A DNA stretch of 64,000 bases from Corticium candelabrum (lineage: Eukaryota > Porifera > Homoscleromorpha > Homosclerophorida > Plakinidae): contig NC_085094.1 in assembly GCF_963422355.1 (NCBI RefSeq), positions 90,001-154,000 on the forward strand. Reading direction: 5' to 3'. Of the stretch, positions 52,400 through 63,402 are shown one piece after another. Each line of letters starts with the position of its first letter. Position 1 is the stretch's first letter. The notes under the pieces were generated by a model. It worked only from the letters and a program-made list of their open reading frames with translations, did not search any database and had not been told where the DNA came from. Position numbers and translations under genes: made by a program.

Positions 52400-55369
52400 A
52401 ACATTCTCCCAAGAGCGTGTCACGTACAACTCAGCTTCCAATCAATCCAGCCAGAAGTCAATTCAGTGACAGCCAGCCAAACGGGTCAGAACATCTGTCC
52501 ATAACAACGACTACGCAACATTTGCCCATAGCAACCGCTCCTCAGCTTACAATGATGCTAAACACCAAGAAGCTCGTGCCTGGGATTTGATATTCTCTTT
52601 AATTAACCATCAACCAGATCCTAGAATCACTTCCTCCAAGATCTGTACGACATATTCCTTGCAATCTCAAGGCTACTTTCCAGGAATGCGTCAAAGTGGC
52701 ATTTAGGGAAATTGAAACCAATCCTATGAATAATTCAGGGTGGAAGCTTTTGTTTCTGATTCCAAGGATAATTCTTCGTCCTCAGAAAAGAGGAGGGAAA
52801 TCTGGCTTTAAGGAAATCAAGGCTGCGTACAGGGGGTTCCTGGACTTCCACTGGGAAGAGCTAATTCAGCTAAGTAGACCAGAATTACTACCACATCCAG
52901 GATCTACTGAAGCTGACCAGAAAATGAAGGAAGCTCTACGGCTAGTCAAAAGTGGAGAATTGTCAAGAGCTGCTAAGATTCTAACAAGTCAAGGTTTAGC
53001 TCCAGCGACCTATGAGACTATACAAAAATTGAAATCAAAACATCCTTCTCAATGTTCTCCTTTACAAGATCTTTGTTGTGATGACAAACAACAACTCATC
53101 CTGACAAAATCTAGTGTGAGCGAAGTTTTGCGGAAAGCTCCCAGAGGCTGAAGTTGTGTTCCATCCGGAAGGAGGTACGAACATTTCAAGTTCATGCAAG
53201 ACAATCAAATTTTGATTCTTTGCATTCTGTTTGTGCTCTCATTGCTGATGGTAACGTTTCACCTAACATTATCCCTTTGTTGTCAGCATCTCGACTTACA
53301 GCTCTTCTGAAAGCTAGTGGAGATGTTCGTCTAATAGCAATCGAGGAGACTTTAAGGAGGATTACAGCTAGGGCAATATGTTTACAGGAACGATTATCTT
53401 TCTCAGAGTACTTCAGCCTCATACAACATGGAGTGGCAACAGCTGGAGAAGCAGAGTTGCTGACTCATCATATACAGCTGCTTATGGATCAGAATCCTGA
53501 ATGGTCTGTTTTGAAAACCGATGTCAGTAATGCTTTCTGTTCCAACTCTATCAGCAGAAAGTGCCTCATAGAAGAAATCTCAAAATGTTTTCCTGGGATA
53601 GTAGCTCACGTCCATCAAATGTATTCAAAGCCATCATCTCTAATATACACTAAAAATCCATCTGTTGTACCCATTCAGTCAGAGGAAAGAATTCATCAAG
53701 GTAACCCATTGGGACCAGCTCTCTTTGCTACAGCAATCCATCCAAATCTTCATTTGCTACAGCAGCAACATCCTAATGTAACCATCTTGGCTTATCTTGA
53801 TGACATCTATGTCGTAGGACCATCAAATTGCTGTATGTCTGTTTTATCAGATATCAAAGCATCATTTGAGAAAATAAATCTAGCTATTTGTAATAGAAAG
53901 TGTGAGCTCTATTGTCCAAGTGGGTCTTTTGATAGCCAGGTCGAAATTCCAGTGGTAATTGATGGCACAGAAATACTAGAAACACCAATTGGAAGTTCAA
54001 GTTATGTTGAGTCAAATGTGTTAAAATTTCTAAGTCTGGCCAAGATCTATGCACAAAGTTAACTGAATTGTATGATCCACAGAGTGCACTACTACTTTTA
54101 CAACATTGTCATGTACCAAGGATAAACCACCTAGCTAGATCAGTTGTTCCTTCTTGTCTTCAACCTGCTGCAAAGATCCATGATGAATTGACTAGAACTA
54201 CATTTAACATTATTTTGCAGTTAGAGTCAATTGATGAGTGCAAGTGGAGTCAAGCTACTCTAAAAATCAAGCATGAAGAATCATCAAGCATTCATTGCCT
54301 TTGTAGCAAGTTGGGCTCACAGTATTCATGAGTTACCTCTCCGCTTCCCAACCTTGCAAGAATCTGTTGATACTATTCACTCAACAGACCTAGAACTACC
54401 ATCTCAATCATTGGCATATCACTTAAACTCACCTTTTTTGTCCTTACCTTTGTCTCCATCTTTGAATGACAATTTGGGAAATGCTCCAAATCTTTGTGAT
54501 TTGTCTTTAAATCCTGTGAAGCTTCAACAACGAATTACTCAAGGAATCGACGAACTAAGGGCAGATTTGATCTTAGATGATGCAAAAGGTGCTAGAGATG
54601 CTGCCAGGTTACGATCTCTACAAGGAAAAGGAGCAGGAGCTTGGTTAGAATCAGTCCCTACTTCAGAAAAGTTTGCAATAAATAAGAATGAATTTCAGAT
54701 AGCGGCTTTTCTGAGACTAGGACAACCGATGCCTTTCAATTCTTGTGCAACACATTGTAACTGTGGCAGGAAACTGGATGCTGACGGTTACCATCCCCTC
54801 ACTTGTAAGCTTGGTGGAGGCACTGTGTGGGAACACAATAATCTTGTGGCAGAGTGGTGTCAGTGTCTCAGGGACTTGCAACTGCATTACAAAAAAAGAA
54901 CCTAAGAATCAACATATAGACAGTGAAGACAGACCAGACATAATAGTATATGATTCAGGAATAGGTGACAATGTTGAACTCGATTTCTCTCTGGCACACC
55001 CATTTAGTAGCGACACAGTGGTAAGAGCATCGAGAGAGGACAGATTTACAGCTGCAAAAAGAGAGGAGAAAAAATTCAAATCAACAGCATCCAGGGTCAT
55101 GCAAAGCTACCTTCATTCCATTGATTATTGAACATTTTGGTTGTTGGGGAGAAAAGGCAGACAATTATTTGAACCAGCTGGCCAAGAGATCGAGAGATGT
55201 AGAAAGTGGATCAAGTGAAGCACAGTTTAGAGGACAATGGAGAAAAAGACTATCAATATGCCTCCAGAAGTCCAATTCCAATGTAATATTGAGAAAACTT
55301 ACAATAATTGCAGAGGGAAATGAAGAATTGGACGACAATGAAAGAGACATTCAGAACATCATTCATTAG
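52400..55369 (+). pseudogene. Non-LTR retrotransposon with R2-type endonuclease
   Basis: Segments in order: an N-terminal region with RSVRHIPCNLKATFQECVK and RIILRPQKRGGK (52640-52800); an RT with DVRLIAIEETLRRITARA (53324 on), LKTDVSNAF (first catalytic Asp), IHQGNPLGPALFA and AYLDDIYVVG (YLDD at 53794-53805); a connector with GKGAGAWLESVPTSEKF and FLRLGQPMP; a CNCG...H...C zinc motif; and a RPDI...ELD endonuclease motif, ending IIEHFGCWGEKADNYL and WRKRLSICLQKSN. At least five frame breaks (near 53151, 54062, 54300, 54900, 55120) show decay. No poly-A tail or target duplication was identified. Confidence 0.82.
54735..55369 (+). pseudogene. Restriction-like endonuclease domain of the non-LTR element
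   Basis: CNCGRKLDADGYHPLTC fits C-X1-C-X9-H-X3-C, and RPDIIVYDSGIGDNVELD fits the (R/K)PD-X12-14-D/E signature of R2/R4-type nucleases. It is followed by SLAHPF and a lysine-rich REEKKFKS helix. This domain nicks target DNA for target-primed reverse transcription. A diverged second copy is at 56750-57197 plus 61804-61920. Confidence 0.75.
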
Positions 55370-55480
55370 AAGTTTAGTAGTATTTGATCTGTATGTCTCA
55401 GTAGAGGAACATTTAGCTTAGCAGTTTTACATATAGTGTTCTTGTAAAATTTTGCTTTTTGTGTTCCATAGTGAAAGAAA

Positions 55481-55489
<9 letters not shown>

Positions 55490-55514
<25 letters not shown>
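55490..55514 (+). repeat. (GACA)n microsatellite
   Basis: A pure tract at the outer edge of the left arm of the Penelope palindrome. A similar tract borders the right arm at 56548-56582. Confidence 0.9.
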
Positions 55515-55517
<3 letters not shown>

Positions 55518-55992
55518 TATGAAGGAGAGAGACACCACACCGTGAACAGAACAATAGTTGATGGTAAAGATATATAATGAGCAACGTTTCAGTAAAAACC
55601 TTCTTCTGGCTCAACGTATGACTAAGATGTTTAAAAATTTTCAAACAATAGGTGTTAATATTGATATCGATGATGTTGATATCAAAACCAGCTATTTACT
55701 CAAGTATGTCTGATTTTATATTTAATCCATATGGGTCAAAGGTCACCAGTTTCCTGATCCATTCGGATTCTCTGCACTTGCGGGATAGGTCGTCTTTCAA
55801 TCCCAGATAGTCAATGATGGTGACTTTCATATCCCCTACAGAGTGCTGTGGTTTGTTGAAATGTCGTCCTACCGGTTTGCCTTCCAGTCGTTTGTTCGTT
55901 ACGTCTGCTCTGTGATTGTTCATTCGTTGATGGAGGCATTGTCCCGTCTCTCTGACATATTGCATGCCACACTTAAAACTGTAGAACAAGCA
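55515..55992 (-). mobile_element. Penelope-like 3' end, left copy
   Basis: The minus frame from 55989 encodes CGMQYVRETGQCLHQRMNNH, VGRHFNKPQHSVGD, SRKCRESEWIRKL and TFDPYGLN: a GIY-YIG endonuclease of Penelope-like elements with the catalytic Arg, His, Glu and Asn positions kept. The second motif is YVR instead of the usual YVG/YIG. About 170 bases of 3' region follow. The reverse transcriptase is missing (5' truncation). Confidence 0.85.
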
Positions 55993-55994
55993 AC

Positions 55995-56450
55995 GTGATA
56001 TACTTGATACAGTGTATGAAGTGTGGCATGCAATATGTCAGAGAGACGGGACAATGCCTCCATCAACGAATGAACAATCACAGAGCAGACGTAACGAACA
56101 AACGACTGGAAGGCAAACCGGTAGGACGACATTTCAACAAACCACAGCACTCTGTAGGGGATATGAAAGTCACCATCATTGACTATCTGGGATTGAAAGA
56201 CGACCTATCCCGCAAGTGCAGAGAATCCGAATGGATCAGGAAACTGGTGACCTTCGACCCATATGGATTAAATATAAATCAGACATACTTTAGTAAATAG
56301 CTGGTTTTGATATCAACATCATCGATATCAATATTAACACCTATTGTTTGAAATTTTTAAACATCTTAGCAATACGTTGAGCCAGAAAAAGGTTTTTTCT
56401 GAAACGTTGCTCATTATATATCTTTACCATCAACTATTGTTCTCTTCGCG
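55995..56450 (+). mobile_element. Penelope-like 3' end, right copy
   Basis: The mirror image of the left copy: the same endonuclease in the plus frame 55995-56300 (LIQCMKCGMQYVRETGQ through GLNINQTYF) and the same 3' region (ATATCAACATCATCGATATC, CTGAAACGTTGCTCATTATA). The two arms are nearly identical and meet head to head at about 55993. Confidence 0.85.
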
Positions 56451-56547
56451 GTGTGGTGTCTCTCTCCTTCACATCTGTCTACATATCTACCACGTCAAGT
56501 TTCCGCGGATCAGATCGTTTCCGTCTTTGCTCTCTGTTTATCTTCCA

Positions 56548-56579
56548 GACAGACAGACAGACAGACAGACAGGCAGACA

Positions 56580-56634
<55 letters not shown>
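56548..56634 (+). repeat. (GACA)n followed by (CA)n
   Basis: About 35 bases of GACA units pass into about 50 bases of CA units. Confidence 0.95.
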
Positions 56635-56744
56635 TACTACAGGATCTATTGAACTCACTTTTGAAGTTTGCTATTAGCTAGCCTGTAATGGTGACCGTGT
56701 TTGAACTATTCTACAATGGACAAACAGACAGACAGACAGACTCA

Positions 56745-57197
56745 GGAAGTGTTTACACTCAAAAACAGCAATTTTCGATTGGCATCCTCCCTGCAATTGG
56801 AATTTCCATTTCAATGGCTGACTGGTCAACAACATGCAACTGTGGTGCCTCCATAAATGATAGCGGCTATGACTTGTTAACGTGTAAAACAGGAGGTGGA
56901 CCTGTATGGTCTCACGAATGTCTGGCATCTGTATGGTCTGACTGCTTCCGAGAACTTCGCATCCACCATCGCAGAGAACCAAGGAATCGATACACCAATT
57001 CTGACAACAGACCAAACATCGTCTTTTTTACTCTGATTCAGATCACAATCTTGATCTACATGTTTCTCTGGCTCACCCATGGAGTACTGACATTTACCCC
57101 AAGTCCTCGATGGTTGATGGAGCCATGGCAGCACGGAGAGATGAGAAGAAAAAGGAGAAATATACTGCTACCTGGAGGGTCTACTGCTATAGCCATC
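56745..57197 (+). pseudogene. Second R2-type endonuclease copy, 5' part
   Basis: It reads WSTTCNCGASINDSGYDLLT, CKTGGGPVW, REPRNRYTNSDNRPNIVFF and, after a frameshift, LDLHVSLAHPWSTD and AARRDEKKKEKY, aligning step by step with 54750-55080. The zinc-motif His is Asp here. It stops at the left LTR of the Gypsy element and continues at 61804. Confidence 0.75.
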
Positions 57198-57343
57198 TGT
57201 AGTATATACATCCAGCAACTTGTATTGTGTTAGTTGAGTCATTGACCAACATTTAGGACTAGCCAGTCATTCTTGAAACAGATCGTCTTAAGTTAACAGT
57301 AAGACCGGCTGAGAGCGTGCTAAGGACACATTTACTTGTGACA
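57198..57343 (+). repeat. Gypsy 5' LTR
   Basis: 146 bases, TGTAG...TGACA. It differs from the 3' LTR at roughly 20 positions by eye, implying an old insertion. Confidence 0.9.
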
Positions 57344-57345
57344 TC

Positions 57346-57360
57346 TGGCGATGAGGATGG
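57346..57360 (+). promoter_or_regulatory. Putative primer binding site
   Basis: TGGCGATGAGGATGG begins two bases after the LTR end, where the priming tRNA binds in Gypsy elements. The tRNA species is not assigned. Confidence 0.5.
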
Positions 57361-58330
57361 CGGCAGTATTCGAACAAATAGCGGAGTTTGACGAATTAAA
57401 GGAGGAGTGGCCATTTTATGCAGAAAGGTTAGAACAATACCCTGAAAGAAGAAATTTGTATGGGAGAAAAATTCGTGCGATTTTGTGCGATCACAAGCCC
57501 ATTGCGCAAAATAAATTCCACATATATTTTTCCTTGCGCATGATCTTACTGTGCATGGCCTTATTGTCGCACAAATTAATTCCACACAAGTAGTGATGTT
57601 TCTAGCAAAAGTACAATTTTTCTCCCGTACAAATTTCTTCTTTCAGGGTACTTTGCAGTGAATGGCGTAGACAACGCTGATAGACAAAGAGCTATTCTAG
57701 TAAGCGTGATTGGAGCTCGCACGTATCAAATTCTACAAAGTTTAGTGACTCCGTTGAAGCCTAAAGAGAAGTCAGTCGACGAAATACTAGACGTTGACAG
57801 AACATTTTGACCCGAAGCCATCAGTAATAGTGCGAAGATTTAGATTTAACGGTCGATCGTGTCAGGAAGGTGAGTCGGTCGCAGAACTGCAGCGACTCAG
57901 TGAACATTGCTAATTCGAGGTGGTGCTTAGTGATATGCTACGAGACAGACTAGTCGTAGGAATAATGAATGAACGTATACAGCGACAGCTGTTGGCACAA
58001 GAAGAGCTGACATTCAAGAGGGTGTATGAATTAGCCATCGCACACAAAACAGCTGAAAAGAATACCACAGAGTTAAAGCAGAAGGAAGAAATGAGTATGT
58101 CTGGCAACCCAGAAGGAGAGTCCGTACACCAGTTACAGAAGCAGCCTGTACACCAGTTACAGAAGCAACGAGTACTCAAGGCAGGTAACAGACCAACTGA
58201 CAAGATATCCGGGTGTTGTTAAAACTGTGGTAAACAGGAACACACAGTTCGAGTGCTGGTTCAAGATGTCAAATGTTTTGGTTGCGGCAAAATTGAGCAT
58301 GCAAAGGCTGTTTGTTGCACAGTGAGGAAA
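57351..58330 (+). pseudogene. Gypsy gag with zinc knuckles
   Basis: It begins with FDELKEEWPFYAERLEQY, is split by a 209-bp MITE, and resumes AVNGVDNADRQRAILVSVIG, VRRFRFNGRSCQEGES and MLRDRLVVGI. It ends with a nucleocapsid CFGCGKIEHAKAVC (C-X2-C-X4-H-X4-C). A stop sits just before the first, degenerate knuckle, and a frame break lies near 57805. Confidence 0.8.
57438..57650. mobile_element. TA-flanked MITE inside gag
   Basis: The ends CCCTGAAAGAAGAAATTTGT are inverted at 57440 and 57648, with TA on each side. Removing the element restores a continuous gag reading across the site, confirming an insertion. It is 209 bp, non-coding, of Tc1/mariner type by its TA duplication. Confidence 0.85.
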
Positions 58331-58439
58331 ATGGCTCAGAAAGAGGACAACGGTAGAGGTACATACAAAATCGACTATGAGGAGGCGGAGTCGGATACAA
58401 TCGAGGATGAGGAGGTTGAGTGGATTAGCAGCAATATTG

Positions 58440-60220
58440 ACACGTTGCACAAAGGAAAGGAGAAGCCTATGAAGACAACGGTGACCACACAAGGACAGCC
58501 ACTCGAGCTGGAAACAGCGACGGGAGCGAGTGTCATTATTGTGACCAAATCAACATGGACGTCAGTCTGGAAGAAAGGTGAAGCACCATTGAAGGTTACA
58601 AAGATGCTGAAGACATATACTGGGGAGTCGGTACCTGTAAGTGAAAGTTGAAATTGTGGGTAGACACTTCGCATGGATGCCGATTGTCTCTTCCACTTGT
58701 GGTAGTGGCAGGCTCTGGCCCGAGTTTAGTAGGAAGAGTTCACCTTTTGGAGGCAAACCCTCACCAAGGGAAAGTGGAAGAGTTATTGTTATCACACAGT
58801 GAAGTGTTCAGTGGGAGGTTAGGCAGATTGCAAGCCGCGATAGTGAAATTACCAGTGACAGAAACGACGAGTCCCAAGTTTTACCGACCAAGACAGGTAC
58901 CGTATGCTGTGAGAGAGAAGATAGAAGAAGAATTGTTTGACCTTACAAAGCTGGAATTATTGAGCCAATTCACTATTCGGAGTGGGCGGCTCCCATAGTT
59001 CCAGTACTGAAAAACAATGGAAAGGTCAGAATCTGTGGAGACTATCGGTTGACAGTGAATCAAGTGTTGAAATGTGATACTTATCTGATTCCACGCATTG
59101 AAGACTTGTTTGCTCGAATTGCAGAAGGACAGCAGTTTACAACCCTGGATTTGAATAAAGCATATCAACAGCTTGCACTTGATGAGAACTCACGAAAGTA
59201 TGTAGTCATCAATACTCACCAAGGATTATTTCAGTACAATAGACTACCGTTTTGGTGTTTCATCGGCTCTTGGTATCTTCCAAAGGACGATGGAAACTCT
59301 GTTGCAAGCAATTCCAGAAGTAGTGGTCTACTTAGATGACATATTAATAACAGGAAGAAATGAACAAGAGCAACTTAGGTAAGGTGTTGACAAAATTGGA
59401 AAGACTGGAATAAGGATGAATAAAGACAAATGCCGGTTCATGCAATCTGAAGTAGTGTATTTGGGACATGTCATTGACAGGACAGGCTTACATCCGGACA
59501 AGGGACGAATTCAGGCAATAATGGAAGCACCCAGACCACAAAATGTGACAGAATTAAAAGCGTACCTAGAATTGCTATCGTATTATGGCAAATTCTTACA
59601 GAATTGTCAACATTTCTAGCTCCACTACATAGATTGTTACGAAAAGGAGTAAAGTGGAACTAGTCATGTGAACAAGAACAAGCTTATCGCCAATCAAAAC
59701 AATTGTTAGTGTCAGCCAAAGTGTTAGCACATTTCGATCCACAGCAGGAGTCTATCGTAACTTGTGATGCTCTTTGTACGGTTTAGGTGCTGTATTGGCT
59801 CAAAGAGAGAAGAACGGAAAAGAACATCCAGTAGCATTTGCATCAAGAACATTGATGAAAGCGGAGATGAATTATGCACAGGTGGAAAGAGAAGCATTAG
59901 CAGTAATTTTTGGTCTACAAAGACTTCACCAATATCTGTTGGCAGAGAGTTTGTGCTAGTCTCAGACCATAAACCACTGGTAGGATTGTTGGGGAAATAC
60001 GCCTCTTCTGCCAATGGCATCAGCGAGAATCCATCGATGGGCCAGATCCTATCGGGTTACAGTTATACGTTACGATACAAACCAGGCTGGTACATTGGTA
60101 GAGCAGATGCCTGTAGTCGATTACCCTTACAACTGCCGTCGACAACTGAGAAAGAACAACCAGAGACAATTCAATTTTTACAGCAACTAAAATCGTCACC
60201 AGTATTGGCAAGAGATGTTA
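58440..60220 (+). pseudogene. Gypsy pol: protease, RT, RNase H
   Basis: Protease: LELETATGASVIIVTKSTW, where the expected catalytic Asp of DTGAS is Ala. RT: VRICGDYRLTVNQVL, TLDLNKAYQQLALDE (first Asp) and VVVYLDDILITGR (YLDD ending at 59340), with a frame break just before it. Then CRFMQSEVVYLGHVIDRTGL. RNase H: EHPVAFASRTLMKAEMNYAQ, SDHKPLVGLLGK, LRYKPGWYIGRADACSRL. Several stops and shifts occur. Confidence 0.85.
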
Positions 60221-60329
60221 GAAGATGGACAGAACAATTATGTTCATCATGGTTGGCCCAATAAACCACTAATCAAAGCGTTGACTCCTTACTGGCAAAG
60301 AGCAAGTGAATTATCTATAGAAGAGGGAT

Positions 60330-61272
60330 GCATATTATGGGGGTACAGGGTGATTGTACCACCTCAAGGGCAACCGAGTTTTGAAAGAGTTACATGCTGG
60401 TCATCCTGGTGTGGCATGGATGAAAGGCTTAGCCAGAACAATATCTGGTGGCCAGGACTGGATGGGGACATCGAACACGAGGTCCCAGGTTGTTCTAGTT
60501 GTCAAGAAACAAGAAATGTACCACCCCCAAAGCTCCATTGCATCCCTGGTCTTGGCCTCATCAGCGGTGGATGAGGGTGCACGTTGACTACGCTGGACTA
60601 TTGCTAGGAAAAATGTTTCTTGTACTCACTGATGCACACTCAAAGTGGATTGAAGTAGAACCTGTAGAATCATCTACGATGAAAACTACGGTGGAAAAGT
60701 TAAGGAAATTTTTCTCAACTCATGGAATTCCTGAAAAACTGGTATCAGACAATGGGTCAGTATTCACCAGTCACGAGTTTAATGGAATAGACCACATTAA
60801 AACAGCACCGTATCATCCGTCAAGTAATGGGCTGGCGGAATAAGCAGTACAAGTATCGAAGAAAGGACTGTCCCTTGCAAAACAAGGAACCTTGACATAT
60901 CGCTTGACAGAAGTGTTGTTCAGCTACCGGATTACAACGCATTCCACGACAAGAATATCACCTGTTAAATTATTAATGGGTTGCAAATTACAGTCACGTT
61001 TAGATTTGTTACACCCCAACATGGAACAAACGGTACACAAAAAACAATGGCAACAGAAACGTTTCTACAAGGGTAAACAGAATAGTATGATAGACCTTTA
61101 CAACAGGGTGACAGTCTATGTGCACAATTACAACAGAGGTCGTCCTTGGGTAGCTTGTGTGGTTCGGTCCAAAACAGGCCCCCTATCATACATTAACAAA
61201 ACTGGAGGATGGGAGGGTAGTCAAACGACATTTGGATCAGATTCAGAAAACCTTACAATCGGAAAGACATGA
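60330..61272 (+). pseudogene. Gypsy integrase
   Basis: It reads KELHAGHPGVAWMKGLAR with a damaged H2C2 finger, then VDYAGLLLGKMFLVLTDAHS, ESSTMKTTVEKLRKFFSTHG, KLVSDNGSVFTSHEF and YHPSSNGLAE, keeping the catalytic Asp, Asp and Glu. A TAA follows the Glu immediately (60841). The C-terminal part continues to 61272 with LTYRLTEVLFSYRIT. Confidence 0.85.
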
Positions 61273-61643
61273 AAGAGGTGAACCATAAGACCTACTGATG
61301 GAACCAATACATCCACTGGATAAACCATGTTCAAGAGCAATGGTACCGGTATCACCGGAAGAACCCAAAAAGTGGGTTGTCGCACCAGACTTACCAGAAC
61401 AACAAGATGGAGTGGACAAACAAATAGAACAGGACACGATTGTATCATCGCCAGAGATTAGCACAGGAAAAAAAGACTTAGAGAAAAACTAACTAGAGCA
61501 TCAAATCTAGGTGCCAACAAAGGAGTGACTCCAATCTGCCGTTCCAGCAGAAGGAGAAAGGCACCAGACAGACTGAATTTTTAGTAGATTAGACTATTGT
61601 GTTGAACTGCATAATACTTAATTGTTAATGTCAGTCACATACT

Positions 61644-61657
61644 CGGAGGGAGAAGGA
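61644..61657 (+). promoter_or_regulatory. Polypurine tract
   Basis: CGGAGGGAGAAGGA lies directly before the 3' LTR, where plus-strand synthesis is primed in LTR elements. Confidence 0.7.
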
Positions 61658-61803
61658 TGTAGTATTTAAACCCGGGAACTTGTATTGTGTTAATTCAGTC
61701 ATTGCCCAGCATTTAGGACTAGCCAGTCAGTCTTGAAATAGATCGTCTTGAGTTTACAGTAAGACCGGCTGAGTGCATGCTAAGAACACAGTTACTTGTG
61801 ACA
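61658..61803 (+). repeat. Gypsy 3' LTR
   Basis: 146 bases, same boundaries as the 5' LTR. Confidence 0.9.
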
Positions 61804-61930
61804 CCATCCTACTAGCCATCAAACATTACGACACCTGGGGTGTTGAACGAAAAGACTCTCAATACAACTCCAAAAATGTAATGCGAGAGTCCTGTTGAAG
61901 ATGTCTACACCGTCCAGAGACAATAAAACA
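61804..61930 (+). pseudogene. Second R2-type endonuclease copy, 3' part
   Basis: After the target duplication the reading resumes as ILLAIKHYDTWGV, parallel to IPLIIEHFGCWGE of the first copy, and then in another frame RKRLSIQLQKCNARVLL, parallel to RKRLSICLQKSN. Confidence 0.7.
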
Positions 61931-62095
61931 GTTGGCTTGATTGCCACTTCGTTTTCCTTAAATTGTACCTCAGAGAACTTTAAGTCTTGTGGCTTCAGTT
62001 TAGTTGAATAGTTATGCATGACTTTTGTTTTAGCTAATAATTAGGTCATAGAGACTGTTTGCATTGAGATTTATCACTTAGCATCAAATGTATTA
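61931..62095. other. Short unassigned spacer
   Basis: DNA between the endonuclease relic and the pogo-like element. Nothing is recognised. Confidence 0.4.
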
Positions 62096-63402
62096 TACAG
62101 TAGTTTCCCTCTTGGACGACCACCCTCGTGAGCAACCACCTCTTGTTTACGACCAGTTTGGCTTGGCAGACAAAATCTGTATTGCACGTAACCCTCTTCA
62201 GCGACCACCCCTGTAACGCACCAGTGACCACCAAAGTAGGCTCAAAGTTGTCATGTGTCCCCGCCTAGCCTCGAACTCCCAGACCAGAGTGCGCGCAAAA
62301 CGCAAGAACTCTAGTCTGGACCAAGTCGGCACTAAAATGATTTCGGAAATAGCCTTCTAAGCCAATCAGCTCCTCATAGCTGGAATGTCGGTCGTAAATT
62401 CTGATTGGTTTAGCAGTAATTGATTATGCTAAGTGCACTAGCGCTGATTGCGCACGTGTGAAACCCGCGTGGGCGGCTAAGTGCATGTCGGAGCCGTGAT
62501 GAAGACTCTGGTGCACGCACACATCTTAGTTTTAGTTTCAGCTTCAGTTCTTTGATATTTTCAAGCTTGGGGTGACCGGACATACACAGCAGCGTCTCTA
62601 GACCATCACCTTTGACAACTGGTCGAGCGGTAGTCTCTCCAGTCGAGCGGTTAGACTAGCTAGCAGTCTGCCAAAGAATAAGAGAGTCGTCATTTCATGC
62701 CGTCCACCAAGATATCACCGCAAACACTGCAGACGTCTCTTCTTTGTTCGTGAGATCTCATGGCATTTACAAATGATATGTTAATCTAGGTAAACTGATC
62801 CTACACTGCTAGACTACCATTTAGCATCGCTATTGATAAATACTTCTGAAATCATTTTAGTATCGACTTGGTCCAGACTAGAATTCGTGCGTTTTGCGCG
62901 CTCTCTGGTCTGGAAATTCGAGGCTAGTCCCCGCCTTGAGCGACCACTTAGCATTGTCTGTCTCCGCCACTGCACCGACACATCCAGGTATGTACAACAA
63001 AAGAAGTGTCGTCACAATCAACCACAGTACAGTAGCACGTGTGCGTACGGATGAAATTGATTGTCGCCTCAAAAACCCAAGATCCTAGCCCTTCATGAAA
63101 GAATAGCTGTGCTGGACAAGATAAAAGAAGGCCGTTCGTGTCGCTCAATCGCTGAAGATCTCGGCGTAAGTACATGTGTACATAAAAATTGATCAGTTTT
63201 TCTTGTTAAATTAATGAAACTTAGTGCATTATTCTTGCTGTTTGTATGTGTACTATACAGTGCACTGTAAAAACTAAATACAGTATGTAACAAATTAATT
63301 AACGAGTTGAACAAAAACAGTTCTCCTGACGAGAGACCACCCCTTTTGAGAGACCACTTTGTTGGAAACTTAAGGTGGTCATCCAAGAGGGGAACTACTG
63401 TA
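62096..63402 (+). mobile_element. Pogo/Tigger-like transposon with N-terminal HTH
   Basis: The left end CAGTAGTTTCCCTCTTGGAC and reversed right end CAGTAGTTCCCCTCTTGGAT are flanked by TA. Near 63072-63175 one frame reads KILALHERIAVLDKIKEGRS and RSIAEDLGVST, the first helix-turn-helix of pogo/CENP-B-type transposases, running into a possible GTAAGT donor. No DDE domain is found. A Mutator-like MITE interrupts its left half. Confidence 0.82.
62257..62935. mobile_element. Mutator-like MITE nested in the pogo element
   Basis: The element 62266-62926 starts TAGCCTCGAA and ends CGAGGCTA, with about 65 bp of inverted repeat (CAGACCAGAG, GCGCGCAAAACGCA, TAGTCTGGACCAAGTCG). GTCCCCGCC is duplicated exactly on both sides (62257-62265, 62927-62935), a 9-bp target duplication. 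It is non-coding. Confidence 0.88.

Larger units (their letters stand above)
57193..61808 (+). mobile_element. Gypsy/Ty3 LTR retrotransposon with 5-bp duplication
   Basis: Two 146-base LTRs (57198-57343, 61658-61803) start TGTAGTAT and end TTGTGACA. CCATC is duplicated outside (57193-57197, 61804-61808). The internal order is gag, protease, RT, RNase H, integrase, which is Gypsy. Stops and frameshifts occur in every domain. The element interrupts the second R2-type endonuclease copy. Confidence 0.93.
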
